A stretch of 8,762 nucleotides of DNA from CAIODY01 sp041192505 (GCA_041192505.1 JBEEMV010000085.1:1-8762), one strand, 5' to 3'. Positions 1 to 6,346 are shown, counted from the first letter of the stretch. Notes: generated by a model from the letters alone, not told the origin. Translations and numbers: made by a program.

Positions 1-81
1 AGACGGCATAAACATTTGAATAACTTAACAATTTTAGAATATCAACAATTAATCATTAACCAATTAAAAAATGCCGCTTAA
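1..81 (+). CDS. IS3-family transposase (integrase subunit), C-terminal end only
   Basis: The window opens inside a plus-strand reading frame of 26 codons that ends at TAA 79-81; its start lies outside the window. The visible residues include RRHKHLNNLT followed by ILEYQQL. This resembles the end of the DDE integrase core in IS3-type transposases, where an RxHxxLNxLTPxEY-like pattern follows the last catalytic Glu. The usual Pro after Thr is Ile here. No catalytic residue lies in the visible part, so activity cannot be judged. The product would be the DDE transposase that cuts and joins the ends of its own element. The family call rests on a short tail; an unrelated gene end is possible. Confidence 0.5.
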   Translation, partial: RRHKHLNNLTILEYQQLIINQLKNAA

Positions 82-120
82 TGCTCTTAAAATTTTGTCC
101 ACTTTTTTCTTGGAATTCCA
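1..120 (+). mobile_element. Probable right end of an IS3-like insertion sequence
   Basis: The transposase tail ends at 81. About 30 bases later the sequence reads TTTTGTCCACTTTTTTC and then the perfect 10-bp palindrome TGGAATTCCA at 111-120. IS3-family elements normally end in CA-3', with the terminal inverted repeat a few tens of bases beyond the transposase stop, so position 120 is a plausible edge. The matching left end and the target duplication lie outside the window. The boundary is therefore inferred, not demonstrated. Confidence 0.3.
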
Positions 121-155
121 ATTTGTGCTTGCCCAGTAAAGGCAAGCACAAATTG
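119..155. terminator. Perfect 15-bp hairpin, possible terminator at the IS edge
   Basis: The left arm CAATTTGTGCTTGCC (119-133) and right arm (141-155) are perfect reverse complements around a 7-base loop, CAGTAAA. On the plus strand it is followed by TAATAAAAAAATAG, not a T-run. On the minus strand no T-run follows either. It is therefore a strong stem but not a textbook intrinsic terminator. It could end transcription from the transposase, or be a target-site or element-end structure. The two leftmost bases overlap the palindrome at 111-120. Confidence 0.4.
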
Positions 156-230
156 TAATAAAAAAATAGAAATAAATAATTTTTGAATTCGCATTATTTA
201 ACCTTCGTAAACGCTAAGTTGTGGTTCGTT

Positions 231-274
231 GTCGCCAAGCTGAAGCAAAGCATTTGAGCGTTGGGCTTGGTGAC
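231..274. repeat. Imperfect inverted repeat
   Basis: GTCGCCAAGC (231-240) pairs with GCTTGGTGAC (265-274) over ten positions with a single G-U wobble, enclosing a 24-base loop. It is more GC-rich than its surroundings. No T-run follows. An interspersed repeat or a structured intergenic RNA are both possible, and no family is recognised. Confidence 0.4.
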
Positions 275-425
275 GGCTTGGTTCAATATAATTTTGTAGC
301 ATAGTATTACAAACTTAAGTTTTTTAAAAAAAGTTATACTTGTTTTCTGCTTTGTAAATCTAATCTAAGTTGTAGCACAATTGCAAATTTATTTTTTAAA
401 CATAATTATATAATTCATTTGATCC

Positions 426-465
426 TACTCGTTGGCTATACGCATGTCTGCACCCCAAACGAGTA
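426..465. repeat. Inverted repeat downstream of the FAH gene
   Basis: TACTCGTT (426-433) and AACGAGTA (458-465) form a perfect 8-bp stem around a 24-base loop containing CTATACGC (436-443). It lies about 35 bases past the stop of the minus-strand FAH gene, so it could help end that transcript. No T-run follows on the minus strand, which argues against a classical terminator. CTATACGC occurs again at 5347-5354 in another intergenic region. Confidence 0.35.
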
Positions 466-499
466 CGAGCAACAACAGAAAAGAGAATAAATATTTTCA

Positions 500-1114
500 T
501 TACTCAATCCTAAAATCAAATAGTTTTTCGGCTTCTAAAAATCCTTCTAATCTATCGCCAATTTTTACAGCGCCTACGCCACTTGGTGTGCCAGTATAAA
601 TTAAATCGCCTTGCTGCAATGTAAAATATTGTGATAGATAGTGAATGATGAAATTAAAATTGAAAATCACATTGGCTGTATTGCCTACTTGCTTTTTTTC
701 GCCATTTAATAATAAATGAAAATTGATGTTTTGCTTATCCGCAAATTTATCGGCAGTTACAAAATTTCCTATCACAGCCGAGTTATCAAATGCTTTAGCA
801 ATTTCCCAAGGCAAGCCTTTTGCTTTGCATTCATCTTGTATATCACGGGCTGTAAAATCAATGCCCACAGTAATTTCGCTAATATAACGATGTGCAAATT
901 CTTCAGCAATTGCTTTTCCGTTTTTACCAATTTTCAAAACAATTTCTAATTCGTGATGAATATTATTTGAAAACGATGGCATAAAAAAACTTTTATTTTC
1001 ACGAAGCAAAGCTGTGTGTGGCTTCATAAAAACAACAGGTTTTGTAGGCACAGCATTGTTCAATTCTTTTGCATGCTCTACATAATTTCTTCCAATACAA
1101 AATATTTTACTCAT
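500..1114 (-). CDS. Fumarylacetoacetate hydrolase (FAH) family protein
   Basis: This 204-residue single-domain protein has the size and layout of the YcgM/FAHD1 branch of the FAH superfamily. These are Mg/Mn-dependent cytoplasmic enzymes that split acylpyruvates, decarboxylate oxaloacetate, or act as isomerases or decarboxylases in aromatic meta-cleavage. Visible hallmarks are N-terminal IGRNYVEHAKE with the candidate catalytic His14 and Glu17, the metal triad Glu55 and Glu57 (HHELE) plus Asp86 (GIDFTARD), Lys107 in the segment after LPW, and YTGTPSGVG near residues 173-181. All key positions are intact. The start is ATG at 1114. It lies 11 bases downstream of the FAD-linked dehydrogenase gene on the same strand, so the two are almost certainly one operon. 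The exact substrate cannot be read from the sequence; acylpyruvase or oxaloacetate decarboxylase is the most general guess. Confidence 0.92.
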   Translation of the reverse strand: MSKIFCIGRNYVEHAKELNNAVPTKPVVFMKPHTALLRENKSFFMPSFSNNIHHELEIVLKIGKNGKAIAEEFAHRYISEITVGIDFTARDIQDECKAKGLPWEIAKAFDNSAVIGNFVTADKFADKQNINFHLLLNGEKKQVGNTANVIFNFNFIIHYLSQYFTLQQGDLIYTGTPSGVGAVKIGDRLEGFLEAEKLFDFRIE

Positions 1115-1125
1115 ATCTTTTTTAT

Positions 1126-2529
1126 TTAAAAAACTTTACCAGGGTTCATAATTCCATTAGGATCGAATGCTTGTTTTATTTTTCGCATCAAGTCCATTTG
1201 TGTGTGGCTAAACACAATATCCATATAGTCTTTTTGTACCAACCCAATTCCATGTTCACCACTTAAAGTACCGCCTAATTTATGTACTTCAATAAATATT
1301 TCACGAATGGCAATGGGCAAAATATTGTTCCAATCCTCATCACCCATATTTTCTTTTAAAATATTTACATGCAAATTTCCATCGCCAGCATGCCCATAAC
1401 AAACACTTTTAAAATTATATTTTTTACCAATAAATTTTACTGCATGTAATAATTGCGGCAATGCAGCCCTTGGCACCACAGTATCTTCTTCTTTATAAAT
1501 AGAATTAGATTTTACCGCTTCAGCTACACCACGGCGTATGCGCCACAAATCATTTTTCTGTTGTTCGCTTTCAGCAAATAAAATTTCATCACAACCCATT
1601 TGGGTTAATACTTCCGAAATTTTTTCGCAATCATTCATTAATATTTCTGCATTAAATCCATCTACTTCAATTAGCAAATGCGCTTGTGTATCATCTTTAA
1701 TTTCGATATTAATATTGTCTAAATATTTCATCGCAAAATCAATAGCATCACGTTCCATAAACTCCATAGCACTGGGTGTAATACCAGCTTGAAATATTTT
1801 AGCCACCGCCTCACAAGCCTTTTCGGCTGATGAAAACGGAGCCAACATTAATAAAGTTTGAGTGGGATGTGGGATTAATTTCAACACAATTTTTGTAACA
1901 ATGCCCAATAGCCCTTCGCTGCCCACCATCAATTGTGTAAGATTAAAACCTGTGGCATTTTTTAACACATTAGCACCTGTCCATATTATTTCGCCAGTGG
2001 GCAATACCATTTCTACATTCAACACATAATCTTTTACTACGCCATATTTTACAGCTTTTGGGCCACCGCTATTTTCGGCAATATTACCACCAATAAAACA
2101 ACTGCCTTTACTGGCTGGATCGGGCGGATAAAACAAACCTTTTTCTTTTACAGCATTTTGCAATTCTTCAGTAATTACACCTGGTTCAACAATTACTTGC
2201 AAATTTTCTTCATCAATTTTTAAGATTGATTTAAAATTTTTCATACTAATACATACACCACCAAACACAGGCAATGCACCGCCGCTTAGCCCTGTGCCTG
2301 CGCCACGAGGCGTAATGGCAATATTATTTTCATTACAATATTGTACAATTTTACTTACTTGTAAAGTGTTGATGGGAAACACAACTACATCAGGTGGATA
2401 GTTTAAATTTTCAGTTTCATCGCTGCCGTATTCAATTAATTTTTGTGGTTGAATGGATACGTTTTCATTGCCGCAAGCGGAAATAAAAAACTGAATATCT
2501 GTGGTTGTTATTTTATGAAATGGAAACAT
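1126..2529 (-). CDS. FAD-linked 2-hydroxyacid dehydrogenase, GlcD/D-lactate dehydrogenase type
   Basis: This 467-residue flavoprotein has the two-part layout of the GlcD family. The N-terminal PCMH-type FAD-binding domain shows PDVVVFP, PRGAGTGLSGG (about 74-84) and GGNIAENSGGPKAVKYG (about 147-163). The C-terminal FAD-oxidase domain shows YGHAGDGNLH (about 378-387), GEHGIG (about 424-429) and DPNGIMNPGK near the end. Members oxidise glycolate, D-lactate or D-2-hydroxyglutarate to the 2-oxoacid and pass electrons to a quinone or partner protein. No GlcE, GlcF or iron-sulfur partner is adjacent, so the substrate is open. I chose ATG at 2529. An in-frame TTG at 2547 would add six residues, but it overlaps a candidate -7 box (2545-2552) and is a weaker start. 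The downstream FAH gene follows after 11 bases. Confidence 0.93.
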   Translation of the reverse strand: MFPFHKITTTDIQFFISACGNENVSIQPQKLIEYGSDETENLNYPPDVVVFPINTLQVSKIVQYCNENNIAITPRGAGTGLSGGALPVFGGVCISMKNFKSILKIDEENLQVIVEPGVITEELQNAVKEKGLFYPPDPASKGSCFIGGNIAENSGGPKAVKYGVVKDYVLNVEMVLPTGEIIWTGANVLKNATGFNLTQLMVGSEGLLGIVTKIVLKLIPHPTQTLLMLAPFSSAEKACEAVAKIFQAGITPSAMEFMERDAIDFAMKYLDNINIEIKDDTQAHLLIEVDGFNAEILMNDCEKISEVLTQMGCDEILFAESEQQKNDLWRIRRGVAEAVKSNSIYKEEDTVVPRAALPQLLHAVKFIGKKYNFKSVCYGHAGDGNLHVNILKENMGDEDWNNILPIAIREIFIEVHKLGGTLSGEHGIGLVQKDYMDIVFSHTQMDLMRKIKQAFDPNGIMNPGKVF

Positions 2530-2544
2530 GGATTTGAAAAATTT

Positions 2545-2552
2545 CAAAGTAA
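2545..2552 (-). promoter_or_regulatory. Candidate -7 box for the dehydrogenase/FAH operon
   Basis: Read on the minus strand this is TTACTTTG, one mismatch from the Bacteroidota TAnnTTTG -7 consensus, ending 15 bases before the ATG at 2529. No clear -33 TTTG is visible upstream. It fits an ATG start with a short leader, but is a weak match. Confidence 0.3.
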
Positions 2553-2622
2553 AGATTTCATTTTTTTTTGAATGAGTATGATTTTTATTATAGAATATTT
2601 TCTATTTATCTAATTATAATTT

Positions 2623-2630
2623 TAGATTTG
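2623..2630 (+). promoter_or_regulatory. Candidate -7 promoter box of the porin gene
   Basis: TAGATTTG matches the Bacteroidota TAnnTTTG -7 element exactly and lies 29 bases before the porin ATG at 2660. The -33 region is AT-rich without a perfect TTTG. It is divergent from the dehydrogenase operon, with which it shares the intergenic region. Confidence 0.5.
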
Positions 2631-2659
2631 CCTAAATTTTAATTTATTAAACCTTCCTG

Positions 2660-3964
2660 ATGAATAAATTGATACTTGCCATTTTTGTTTGTTGTAGTAC
2701 CACAGTTTTGGCACAAGATTCATTGAATGAAAGATTTACTTTTCATGCCCAAGCTACTGTTATCATGCAATACAAGCCCATGTTTACAGCAAAATATACA
2801 AATGTAAATGCTAATAGTTTACAACCTAATGAAGAAACGCAAACATCTATTACTTCTACATTATTTGCTGGCGCAAGATTATGGAAAAACGGTTCTATTT
2901 ATTTTAATCCCGAAATTGCTGGTGGTTCAGGATTGAGCAGCGCATTAGGCGTTGCCTCATCTACCAATGGTGAAACATTTAGAGTGGGCAGTGCCGAACC
3001 AAAATTGTATGTAGCAAGAATGTATTTTAAACAACTATTTAGTTTATCAAAATCATCTACTTATCAATCATCTGACTTTAATCAATTGGCTGGCAAGATG
3101 CCTGAAAAGTATATAGCTGTTACTGTTGGCAAAATATGTTTGGGCGATTTTTTTGATGCCAATTCATTTAGCCACGACCCCCGAACACAATTTATAAGCT
3201 GGGGATTAATGAGCAATGGCGCATGGGATTATGCAGCCAATACACGGGGCTATACGCCAAGTATTGTGGTTGAATATTTTACTAAAAAAAATGAAATCAG
3301 ATGGGTCACTTCAATGGTTCCTACCACGGCTAATGGTGGCAAGATGAATGAAAAAATAACACAAGCCAATGCTAATACTTTAGAATTTGTACATCATTAT
3401 ACATTTAAAAATAAAGATGGTGCTGTACGATTACTTTCATTTTTTACAACCACAGATATGGGCAACTATGCGCAGGCGATGATGCAAACATCAACACCCG
3501 ATATAACAGCCAACAGAATGTATGGCAGAACAAAATATGGCTTTTGTATCAATGCTGAACAGTGGCTTACTTCATCTATAGGATTGTTTGCAAGGGCAGG
3601 ATGGAACGATGGAAAAAATGAAACATGGCATTTTACCGAAATTGATAAAACCCTTAGTCTTGGCTTAGCAGGCAATGGTTTAAAATGGAAACGAGTGGCT
3701 GATACTTATGGCATTGCAACGGTACTTTCGGGGCTATCTAACCAGCATAAAAATTATTTAAAAGCAGGTGGCAAAGGTTTTATTTTGGGCGATGGCAATT
3801 TGAATTATGGATTAGAAAATGTTACCGAAGCTTATTATTCGGTGGCGTTAAATAAAAATAATATTTTTCTTACGGCTACTTATCAATTCGTTATTAATCC
3901 TGGATATAATAAAGATAGAGGTCCGGCTCATGTATTTTCGGTGAAGTGTCATTTTGAGATATAG
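2660..3964 (+). CDS. Outer-membrane carbohydrate porin, OprB type
   Basis: This 434-residue protein begins with a signal peptide (a short Lys-containing start, a hydrophobic run to about residue 17, and probable cleavage after VLA, giving Gln19 as the first mature residue). The body is beta-strand-like with alternating aromatic and polar residues. Residues about 165-210 contain VGKICLGDFFDAN, SHDPRTQFISWGLMSNGAWD and NTRGYTPS, a block that I recognise from carbohydrate-selective porins of Bacteroidota and other Gram-negatives (OprB family). The C-terminus, INPGYNKDRGP followed by a final strand ending in FEI, is also typical and would close the barrel. It would sit in the outer membrane and admit small sugars or similar solutes; the real substrate is unknown. 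No sugar transporter or SusC/SusD pair is nearby. The HAD gene follows 33 bases later. Confidence 0.88.
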   Translation: MNKLILAIFVCCSTTVLAQDSLNERFTFHAQATVIMQYKPMFTAKYTNVNANSLQPNEETQTSITSTLFAGARLWKNGSIYFNPEIAGGSGLSSALGVASSTNGETFRVGSAEPKLYVARMYFKQLFSLSKSSTYQSSDFNQLAGKMPEKYIAVTVGKICLGDFFDANSFSHDPRTQFISWGLMSNGAWDYAANTRGYTPSIVVEYFTKKNEIRWVTSMVPTTANGGKMNEKITQANANTLEFVHHYTFKNKDGAVRLLSFFTTTDMGNYAQAMMQTSTPDITANRMYGRTKYGFCINAEQWLTSSIGLFARAGWNDGKNETWHFTEIDKTLSLGLAGNGLKWKRVADTYGIATVLSGLSNQHKNYLKAGGKGFILGDGNLNYGLENVTEAYYSVALNKNNIFLTATYQFVINPGYNKDRGPAHVFSVKCHFEI

Positions 3965-3997
3965 AATTGTAAAGGTTTTTTATTTTACTTTTATGCC

Positions 3998-4696
3998 ATG
4001 TTAAACAATAAATACACTCATCTTTTTTTCGATTTAGATCATACACTTTGGGATTTTGAAGCCAACTCCGCCATTGCATTAAATGAGGTAATGCACCAAT
4101 TTAAATTTGATGAAAAAGGAATTGATAAAAATAAATTTATTAAGCTGTATAGCCAATACAATGCGCAGCTTTGGTCGCAATTAGAAAAGGGATTAATTAC
4201 CCGAGCCGAAGTAAAAGTAAATCGGTTTTTATTTACTCTTAATGAATTTGAAATTAATGATTTTGATTTAGCTAAAGCATTAGATAATGTATATTTAAAA
4301 ATATTGCCACTGCAAACAAAACTATTTGATGATGCCATTGAAGTATTAGATTTTTTATTGCCAAAATATCAAATGCATATTATTACTAATGGCTTTTTAG
4401 AAGTGCAAACCAAGAAATTGAAAAACAGTAATCTGCAAAAATATTTTTGTGAAATAATAACATCGGAAGAAGCTAACGCCAACAAACCACAAATAGAAAT
4501 ATTCGATTTTGCATTTGCCAAAACAAAAGCTACAGCCCTTAACAGTGTGATGATTGGCGATAATCCATTTGCCGATATGCAAGGCGCATTAAATGCTGGT
4601 ATGGATAGAATTTTGTTTAATACTAATAACCATGAGCATGATATTGCTATTACTACCGAAATAAAATCGTTGAAAGAATTAATGCAATTGTTGTAG
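3998..4696 (+). CDS. yjjG: YjjG-family noncanonical pyrimidine nucleotidase (HAD superfamily)
   Basis: This 232-residue protein is a cytoplasmic HAD phosphatase with a helical C1 cap between motifs I and II. Motif I is FFDLDHTLWDFE with nucleophile Asp12 and acid/base Asp14. Motif II is the TNG at 130-132, the motif III lysine is Lys163 (ANKP), and motif IV is IGDNPFAD with Asp188 and Asp193. The DLDHTLWDFE wording is characteristic of the YjjG group, which removes phosphate from noncanonical pyrimidine and other nucleoside monophosphates as a house-cleaning role. All catalytic positions are present, and the length matches the family. The ATG at 3998 follows the porin stop by 33 bases with no obvious own promoter, so read-through from the porin promoter is plausible. 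The pairing need not be functional. Confidence 0.92.
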   Translation: MLNNKYTHLFFDLDHTLWDFEANSAIALNEVMHQFKFDEKGIDKNKFIKLYSQYNAQLWSQLEKGLITRAEVKVNRFLFTLNEFEINDFDLAKALDNVYLKILPLQTKLFDDAIEVLDFLLPKYQMHIITNGFLEVQTKKLKNSNLQKYFCEIITSEEANANKPQIEIFDFAFAKTKATALNSVMIGDNPFADMQGALNAGMDRILFNTNNHEHDIAITTEIKSLKELMQLL

Positions 4697-4722
4697 AGAC
4701 TTTTATTGAAAAAATCTTAATG

Positions 4723-4734
4723 TTATCCGTTCGT
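4723..4734. repeat. Left copy of a near-identical 12-bp flanking repeat
   Basis: TTATCCGTTCGT here matches TTAACCGTTCGT at 5285-5296 in 11 of 12 positions and in the same orientation. The pair brackets the lone 127-aa membrane protein gene. The copies are short, so chance cannot be excluded. Confidence 0.3.
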
Positions 4735-4811
4735 ACTACTGCTCGTTCAAGGAATAATTGTTTGAAGTTCTCACCAATGGTTATTTAAAGAAATAAACCA
4801 ATTCGTCTTAG

Positions 4812-5195
4812 TTATTGTTTTTGCTTTTGAGATTTAGCGGTTTGTCTCCCAATTGCATTTGCTAATTCTATAAAGATTATGAATACAATTAAAACTATTA
4901 AGCAATCAATCAAATTAGAAAGCGACTCATTGTTTTCAAATAGAAATTGCCTTGAAGTTGCTATCGTAATTGCCAATGTGATTATTGAAATTAAAAGTCC
5001 GAAAAACAAATTCCAATACCATTTAAAGTCAAGAAGCCAAATTGTTGCTGTTAAGGTCAATCCTAAAAATAATCCGATTATTAAACCAACAACCCAACCG
5101 CCACAGGGTCCATGTGCTAATACGAGTGATAGAAGTCCAACAACAGAAATGGATTTACAATATTTCCAAAATCGTGTTTTAATTTCCTGCGTCAT
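4812..5195 (-). CDS. Small four-helix membrane protein of unknown function
   Basis: I do not recognise this 127-residue protein. It has a short charged N-terminus followed by four hydrophobic segments at about 16-30, 33-55, 61-80 and 95-115, and a polar tail rich in Lys and Gln (AKSQKQKQ). A small turn with HGPCGGW (28-34) separates the first two helices, and an Asp/Lys/Trp-rich loop (56-61) the second and third. It should be an inner-membrane protein. The start is ATG at 5195. A perfect TAnnTTTG box lies 61 bases upstream on the same strand and is the best support that it is expressed. An opposing frame at 4879-5205 has lysine- and isoleucine-rich low-complexity sequence and looks like a shadow. 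The gene stands alone between convergent and same-strand neighbours, with similar repeats on both sides. Confidence 0.7.
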   Translation of the reverse strand: MTQEIKTRFWKYCKSISVVGLLSLVLAHGPCGGWVVGLIIGLFLGLTLTATIWLLDFKWYWNLFFGLLISIITLAITIATSRQFLFENNESLSNLIDCLIVLIVFIIFIELANAIGRQTAKSQKQKQ

Positions 5196-5214
5196 TAATT
5201 TCTGATTGTATTTT

Positions 5215-5226
5215 CAAAACGTTTTG
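5215..5226. promoter_or_regulatory. 12-bp palindrome in the leader of the membrane protein gene
   Basis: CAAAACGTTTTG is a perfect palindrome. It lies between the candidate -7 box (5256-5263) and the ATG at 5195, ending 20 bases before the start. It could be an operator for a dimeric regulator or a small leader stem. Palindromes this AT-rich also arise by chance. Confidence 0.25.
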
Positions 5227-5255
5227 GAATAAAAAAATGATGTGGAATCATTTGT

Positions 5256-5263
5256 CAAATATA
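5256..5263 (-). promoter_or_regulatory. -7 promoter box of the membrane protein gene
   Basis: On the minus strand the sequence is TATATTTG, an exact TAnnTTTG match, 61 bases before the ATG at 5195. A convincing -33 TTTG is not visible at the usual distance. Confidence 0.5.
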
Positions 5264-5284
5264 AATTTTATGTCGGTCTGTTTA

Positions 5285-5296
5285 TTAACCGTTCGT
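5285..5296. repeat. Right copy of the 12-bp flanking repeat
   Basis: TTAACCGTTCGT matches the copy at 4723-4734 with one change. Just to its right, 5309-5322 reads TGTTAGGGTTAACA, a 5-bp stem with a 4-base loop. A related string lacking one G, TTAACCTTCGT, occurs at 198-208. Confidence 0.3.
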
Positions 5297-5374
5297 TTCT
5301 TGCACAAATGTTAGGGTTAACAATGTTGTCAAAGGATGACGCATAACTATACGCCTTCCAAAAGTTCGTAAGTA

Positions 5375-5395
5375 TTTTAAAATTACATTTTAAAA
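5375..5395 (-). terminator. AT-only hairpin after the epimerase gene
   Basis: TTTTAAAAT (5375-5383) and ATTTTAAAA (5387-5395) form a perfect 9-bp stem with a 3-base loop, starting 6 bases past the epimerase stop on the minus strand. It contains only A-T pairs and no long T-run follows, so as a terminator it would be weak. Confidence 0.3.
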
Positions 5396-5401
5396 AGTCT
5401 T

Positions 5402-6346
5402 TTAAAAATTTCCTAATTCCAACACTTTTTTAATCCCTTCTTCTAATCCCATTAAATCACGATTTAATAGTTGTTTCATTTTTGAAATATCGGGCTGACG
5501 ACGGGTCATATCGCCATCTTTTAATGGTGGTAAGCCTACTATTTCAGATTTTGAATTAGTAAGTTTGATAATTGTTTTAGCTAAATCTATTATTTGAGTA
5601 GTTTCATCATTGCCAATATTTACTACATCGTTTACAAATAAATTTTTCTCGAACGAATTCATACAAGCATCTAAATTATCATCAATATAGCAGAATGTAC
5701 GGGTTTGCGAACCATCGCCATAAATAGTAATGGGTTCATTTTTTAAAGCCAATTTTATAAATTTACTCATCACAAAATCTAAACTTTGCTTTGGGCCATA
5801 AGTATTAAAAAAGCGGAAAGTGGTATATTCTAAACCATATTCTTGTTCGTATGATTTTAAAAATGCTTCGCCTACATTTTTAACAATGGCATATGGCAAT
5901 CTTGAATTTAATGGTGTTGTGGTTTCGTTTTGTGGTAAATGAACGGGCTCACCATACACTTCGGATGAAGAAGAATAAAACACCCGTTTTACACCCGTAT
6001 TTTTGCAAAGTGTTAAAATATTTTTAATTCCATCAATATCATTTAATACACTTACAGGGTTTGCCAATGTACGCAAAACGCCCACCACTGCTGCATAATG
6101 AAACACATAATCGAATCTGTAAGAAAGCATAATGCTGCTAATATCAGCCCAATTATTTACATCGCATTTTATAAATTTATAATTAATAGGATTGTTTTTG
6201 GGTAGATTATTTACATCGCCAGTATGAAAATTATCAACGGCTACTACAAAATAATTTGGGTTCTCAATTAATCTATCAGCCAACGAACTGGGTACAAATC
6301 CAGCACCGCCTGTTATTAAAATCATCGTTTTATTTCCTGTGTTCAT
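5402..6346 (-). CDS. NAD-dependent sugar-nucleotide epimerase/dehydratase (extended SDR)
   Basis: This 314-residue enzyme is an extended short-chain dehydrogenase acting on nucleotide sugars in the cytoplasm. Visible features are the NAD-binding strand-loop ITGGAGFVPSSL (11-22), acidic Asp38 ending the second strand (VVAVDNF), the HYAA segment, SSSEVYGEP (126-134) with the catalytic Ser region, and the active-site pair Tyr152-x3-Lys156. RFFNTYGP (178-185) and DGSQTRTFCYIDD (211-223) form the sugar-nucleotide side. The tail motif, DMTRRQPDISK, recalls UDP-glucuronate decarboxylases and related UDP-sugar epimerases, but the UXS-specific GPR-CYDEGKR block is absent, so the product is not assigned. 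Pro19 stands where the third glycine of GxxGxxG is usual. The start is ATG at 6346; Met8 (6325) is an alternative. No sugar-transferase neighbours are visible. Confidence 0.88.
   Translation of the reverse strand: MNTGNKTMILITGGAGFVPSSLADRLIENPNYFVVAVDNFHTGDVNNLPKNNPINYKFIKCDVNNWADISSIMLSYRFDYVFHYAAVVGVLRTLANPVSVLNDIDGIKNILTLCKNTGVKRVFYSSSSEVYGEPVHLPQNETTTPLNSRLPYAIVKNVGEAFLKSYEQEYGLEYTTFRFFNTYGPKQSLDFVMSKFIKLALKNEPITIYGDGSQTRTFCYIDDNLDACMNSFEKNLFVNDVVNIGNDETTQIIDLAKTIIKLTNSKSEIVGLPPLKDGDMTRRQPDISKMKQLLNRDLMGLEEGIKKVLELGNF

Larger units (their letters stand above)
156..499. other. Gene-free intergenic stretch with inverted repeats
   Basis: I see no credible coding frame here. The stretch holds a 10-bp stem at 231-240/265-274 with one G-U pair and a second inverted repeat at 426-433/458-465. 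It also has the palindrome AAACTTAAGTTT at 311-322. The rest is AT-rich. With the IS remnant on the left, it may be degenerate insertion debris or the 3' flank of the minus-strand operon that ends at 500. Confidence 0.5.

Noticed and set aside
260..266. GTTGGGC, a match to the attC R' core
   Set aside because: A 7-mer alone is not significant; no complementary R'' or L boxes could be placed around it.
1538..1792. Plus-strand frame opposite the dehydrogenase gene
   Set aside because: It is antisense to a well-conserved flavoprotein and its translation is Ser/Ile-rich with no domain features.
4778..4800. TGGTTATTT/AAATAAACCA imperfect hairpin as terminator of the membrane protein gene
   Set aside because: The stem needs a bulge, is AT-rich, and no T-run follows on the minus strand; it is too weak to call.
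4879..5205. Plus-strand 108-codon frame opposite the membrane protein
   Set aside because: The minus-strand frame has clear membrane helices and an exact promoter box; this one is low-complexity and lacks a recognisable domain.
5285..5354. Possible integron attC site next to the membrane protein gene
   Set aside because: GTTAGGG at 5310-5316 resembles the GTTRRRY core but ends in G, no matching RYYYAAC partner at the right distance was found, and no integron integrase is in the window.
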